From the NCBI RefSeq assembly GCF_918797505.1, contig NC_092800.1:43889864-43953863 (forward strand): a stretch of 64,000 nt of DNA. Reading direction: 5' to 3'. Positions within the stretch are counted from its first letter, which is position 1. Every line of letters begins with the position of its first letter. Positions 61,893-64,000 of this stretch are shown one piece after another. The stretch is from Bemisia tabaci. Taxonomy: Eukaryota > Arthropoda > Insecta > Hemiptera > Aleyrodidae. The translations under genes were made by a program, and so were the position numbers. The notes beneath the pieces are model-generated. The model was not told where the DNA came from. It saw only the letters and a program-made list of their open reading frames with translations, and ran no database searches.

Positions 61893-62950
61893 CCCGGGTC
61901 GATCGGTGTTCATTCGGAAGGGTACATTTCTTCCGGCGATTTGGCAGAAGCACTTCGACGAAACCGAGGTAAGGTTTCCGGGAGCCTGAAGTTTATTCGC
62001 GACTGCAAACAATGTCTAATTATTTCCGCAAACCCCAGGAGAGTTCTTTTAACTCGACAATGGGCCCAACTCGCCGTTTTTTGCCACTTATGAAATAATT
62101 CATCGTTACATCTTCTGTTCGCAGCGAGCTTTTTCGCTGTCGGTCGATTTGAAAGTTTTCCCGAAACTTGCCGGCGAAGTTCTCGGAAAAGTTGCTTTTT
62201 CTAGGTTCCTAGAGGAACTCATACTCTTTTTCCAGAGTCTCTCCGTGCCCTGGGATGGGGCCGCAACCTGATTTGCATTAATATTCATGACTTCTCTTCG
62301 AAAGCTCTTAAAGTTCCTCCATCGAAACCGACTTACTTTCGTTTCCGATGGGTTTTCCTCGAAAAAGTCAGATTTTAGCCTAAGCTTTAATCGTGTCTCA
62401 GCCCTTATGCAGTGACTCTTTGAATTTTCAAGGATTTTTTATTATTATAGCTCTGATTTTCCCCGATTTCTGTTTTTGAAAAAATAATAAGAAAATTATG
62501 TTTTATGGGAAATTAGGGCAAATAGAAAACCGGAAAATAGGTCTCACGATTCTAAGTATCTAACCTCACAAAGAAAAGAGTTTTGGGTTCAAGGAGCGAA
62601 CTTTGGTTTTTATGGAACAACAAGAAGTTCGGTTCACAACCGTTGTTTTAAGTTTATTTATACATTTTACAAAGCGTTACACAATGTAGTACATACCATG
62701 ATTTCTTCCACCTTGGATTCATCAAATCTATAGCTAAAGTGCGAAAACACGCGTTTCCGTTTGCGACATCGGAGACTTCCTGTCATACTTTGCTGTTTCT
62801 CTGAAAAACTAGTCGACATACTTTTTAGGAAATTTCATTGAGTTTTCCTCTTTGTTAGGAGAATATTCTGCAAACATTTCAAGCTCTAAAGTGGTCTTAT
62901 TTCTCTACGAAAAATAAGAAAGAACCGGAAATTTTGAAACATCTTAAGTG
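61893..62950. other. No gene proven; donor-like site at 61969
   Basis: A frame through 61851-62093 reads HSEGYISSGDLAEALRRNRG up to a consensus donor CGAG|GTAAGG at 61969. The upstream end has no good acceptor because it runs into the O half-element. Downstream (62100-62750) is unassigned. Confidence 0.25.
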
Positions 62951-63030
62951 CTGCCGTGCTAAGGAGGAACGCCGTATGAACATTCGAATGTTGCCAAATT
63001 TTCCTTGATAAAACATTTATTTTGGAAGAA
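62951..63030 (+). mobile_element. Family A left arm
   Basis: CTGCCGTGCTAAGGAGGAAC then GCCGTATGAACATTCGAATG and TTGCCAAATTTTCC. The right arm is not in place; a CATACGCCGTATTTTTC string at 63624 might be its tip, displaced by the D insertion. Confidence 0.65.
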
Positions 63031-63181
63031 ATTCTGGCAAGATGGATGTACGTGATTTCGCATTTTGGTCATCGAAATAGGGATCCATATATACACTGAT
63101 CGCTCGACTTGAGACACGGATGAAACCATAAAAAGTAGAGAAAATTGCAATGCGCATCACCGCGATGGATGACGTCATACG

Positions 63182-63621
63182 CAGTAGCGTGGTGTGCTTT
63201 GCGATATATCGATTGATCCGCTGTTTAAACCTATGTAAAAGAATCGACAAACAGGGTGTTCGCAACGTACACCTTAACAATCGATTCTTTACTATACGCC
63301 TCAAATGAACCTCAGTGAGAACCGAATAATCACACCAATCTCGAAACAATGAACACTAGATCTAGCTCGACGACACAAAACTGCATAGTAGACGAAGATG
63401 TTAGTCCAAGAAAAAGATGTGTGGTGCCGAAAGACAAATACTAAAGGACGCCCTCTAAAGGTCCAAGTTGTAACAGATGCCCTAACTTCAATGGCCATCA
63501 GGAAAATCGACTGTCTTCGATTAAAATTGAGTATTTTCGAGTTACCGAGTTGTTGTGTTTTCTTTCTCACTGATCTCAAATGGGGAAATATCGATAATCG
63601 ATCATTCACACCTCGCCACTG
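63182..63621 (-). mobile_element. Family D hAT-like MITE with perfect 8-bp duplication and nested insertion
   Basis: CAGTAGCGTGGTGTGCTTTG to TCATTCACACCTCGCCACTG. GTCATACG on both sides exactly (63174-63181 and 63622-63629). The normal ~165-bp element is expanded by an insertion at 63308-63574. Confidence 0.9.
63308..63574. mobile_element. 267-bp insertion with CTCAAATG duplication inside D
   Basis: CTCAAATG occurs at 63300-63307 and 63575-63582, and the uninterrupted D family has a single such site. TCAGTGAGAA near the left end is inverse to TTCTCACTGA at the right. An 8-bp duplication again suggests hAT. Only short frames inside. Confidence 0.75.
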
Positions 63622-63698
63622 GTCATACGCCGTATTTTTCGATGGGCGACATCATTGTCAATAATTGACGTGAAAATTTGGTGTTTTGACAGCTAAAA

Positions 63699-63732
63699 TC
63701 ATCAAAACATGGTTCTGTGACCAGCGCGAGTG
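63699..63732. repeat. Family T end fragment
   Basis: ATCAAAACATGGTTCTGTGA then CCAGCGCG matches the right end of the T element at 10540-10572. Confidence 0.55.
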
Positions 63733-63804
63733 ACCGATTGGAAATTTTAATTTGTCCATCGTGTGCTCCGCATGAAATTCTGACGCGGAAACATATATTT
63801 CAAT

Positions 63805-63969
63805 CAATGGCGTGGTGTAAATTGCGATGTATCGATTGTTGTGCCATTTAAACCTAAAGTACAGAATCGATTATTAAGGTGTTCGCTGCGAACACCCTGC
63901 TTATCGATCTTTTTCCATAGGTTTAAATGGCATATCAATCGATATACAACAAAGCACGCCACGCCACTG
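63805..63969 (+). mobile_element. Family D hAT-like MITE, ATTTCAAT duplication
   Basis: CAATGGCGTGGTGTAAATTG to AAAGCACGCCACGCCACTG. ATTTCAAT on both sides exactly (63797-63804, 63970-63977). Full length, 165 bp. Confidence 0.95.
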
Positions 63970-64000
63970 ATTTCAATGCTTGATTTTTGGCTGTTGAGTG

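Noticed and set aside
61851..62093. EF-hand-like GYISSGDLAEALR peptide before a GTAAGG donor
   Set aside because: The calcium-binding loop residues are not in place, the frame begins inside a family O half-element, and no acceptor fits.
1..64000. CRISPR arrays, rRNA genes, bacterial operons or viral genes
   Set aside because: None seen. Direct repeats are tandem or dispersed without uniform spacers, and no replication, capsid or reverse-transcriptase motif was recognised in any frame.

Overview
This window looks like nuclear DNA from an insect. The evidence is a spliced first coding exon with consensus splice sites, a nuclear copy of mitochondrial nad1 that reads best with AGA as Ser (the invertebrate mitochondrial code), a solo LTR, and a very dense load of short non-autonomous DNA transposons. 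I suspect a sap-sucking hemipteran such as a whitefly, because several repeats look familiar from such genomes. That is memory, not a search, and I hold it with low confidence. There are no bacterial operons, rRNAs or CRISPR arrays, and long reading frames are rare. Nearly all frames of 60-190 codons lie inside palindromic repeats or low-complexity DNA and are not genes.

Layout. Most of the 64 kb is repeat. The commonest family (called A here) is a ~250-bp element with ~50-bp inverted ends starting CTGCCGTGCTAAGG. About 28 whole or partial copies are present, and several have exact 4-bp target duplications. Family C is a ~230-bp near-perfect palindrome (CACTGGAAAAAAA ends, TA duplications, 10 copies). 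Families D, G and BB are hAT-like, with 8-bp duplications. H is palindromic with 2-bp AG/TG duplications. I, O, R, W, X, V, T, E, N, F and CC are further inverted-repeat elements. J, L and Q are dispersed repeats without obvious inverted ends. Nesting is common, giving a relative order of insertion: C and T in E, C in A, W in A, H in H, AA in H, a hAT-like element in D.

Unusual points by region: 8.4-8.75 kb, a nad1 fragment bracketed by 15-bp inverted repeats and carrying an in-frame 108-bp-offset internal duplication; 20.7-21.2 kb, a complete solo LTR on the minus strand with TATA box, AATAAA and an AATC target duplication; 34.7-34.9, 49.5-49.7 and 55.8-55.9 kb, a conserved GCGCCTACAA module appearing as tandem units, a foldback core and a hairpin; 49.2-49.95 kb, a ~780-bp foldback; 53.6-53.84 kb, a palindrome whose arms contain a degenerate hammerhead-like core; 54.3-54.5 kb, the one well-supported host exon, which encodes a signal peptide. 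Three shorter exon candidates (5.5, 28.7 and 36.4 kb) are open between good splice sites but unproven.

Functionally, the window is best read as intron or intergenic DNA around at least one host gene (first coding exon at 54.4 kb, plus strand), expanded by waves of MITE insertion. No autonomous transposase, reverse transcriptase or viral gene was recognised, so the mobile elements here must have been moved by enzymes encoded elsewhere.
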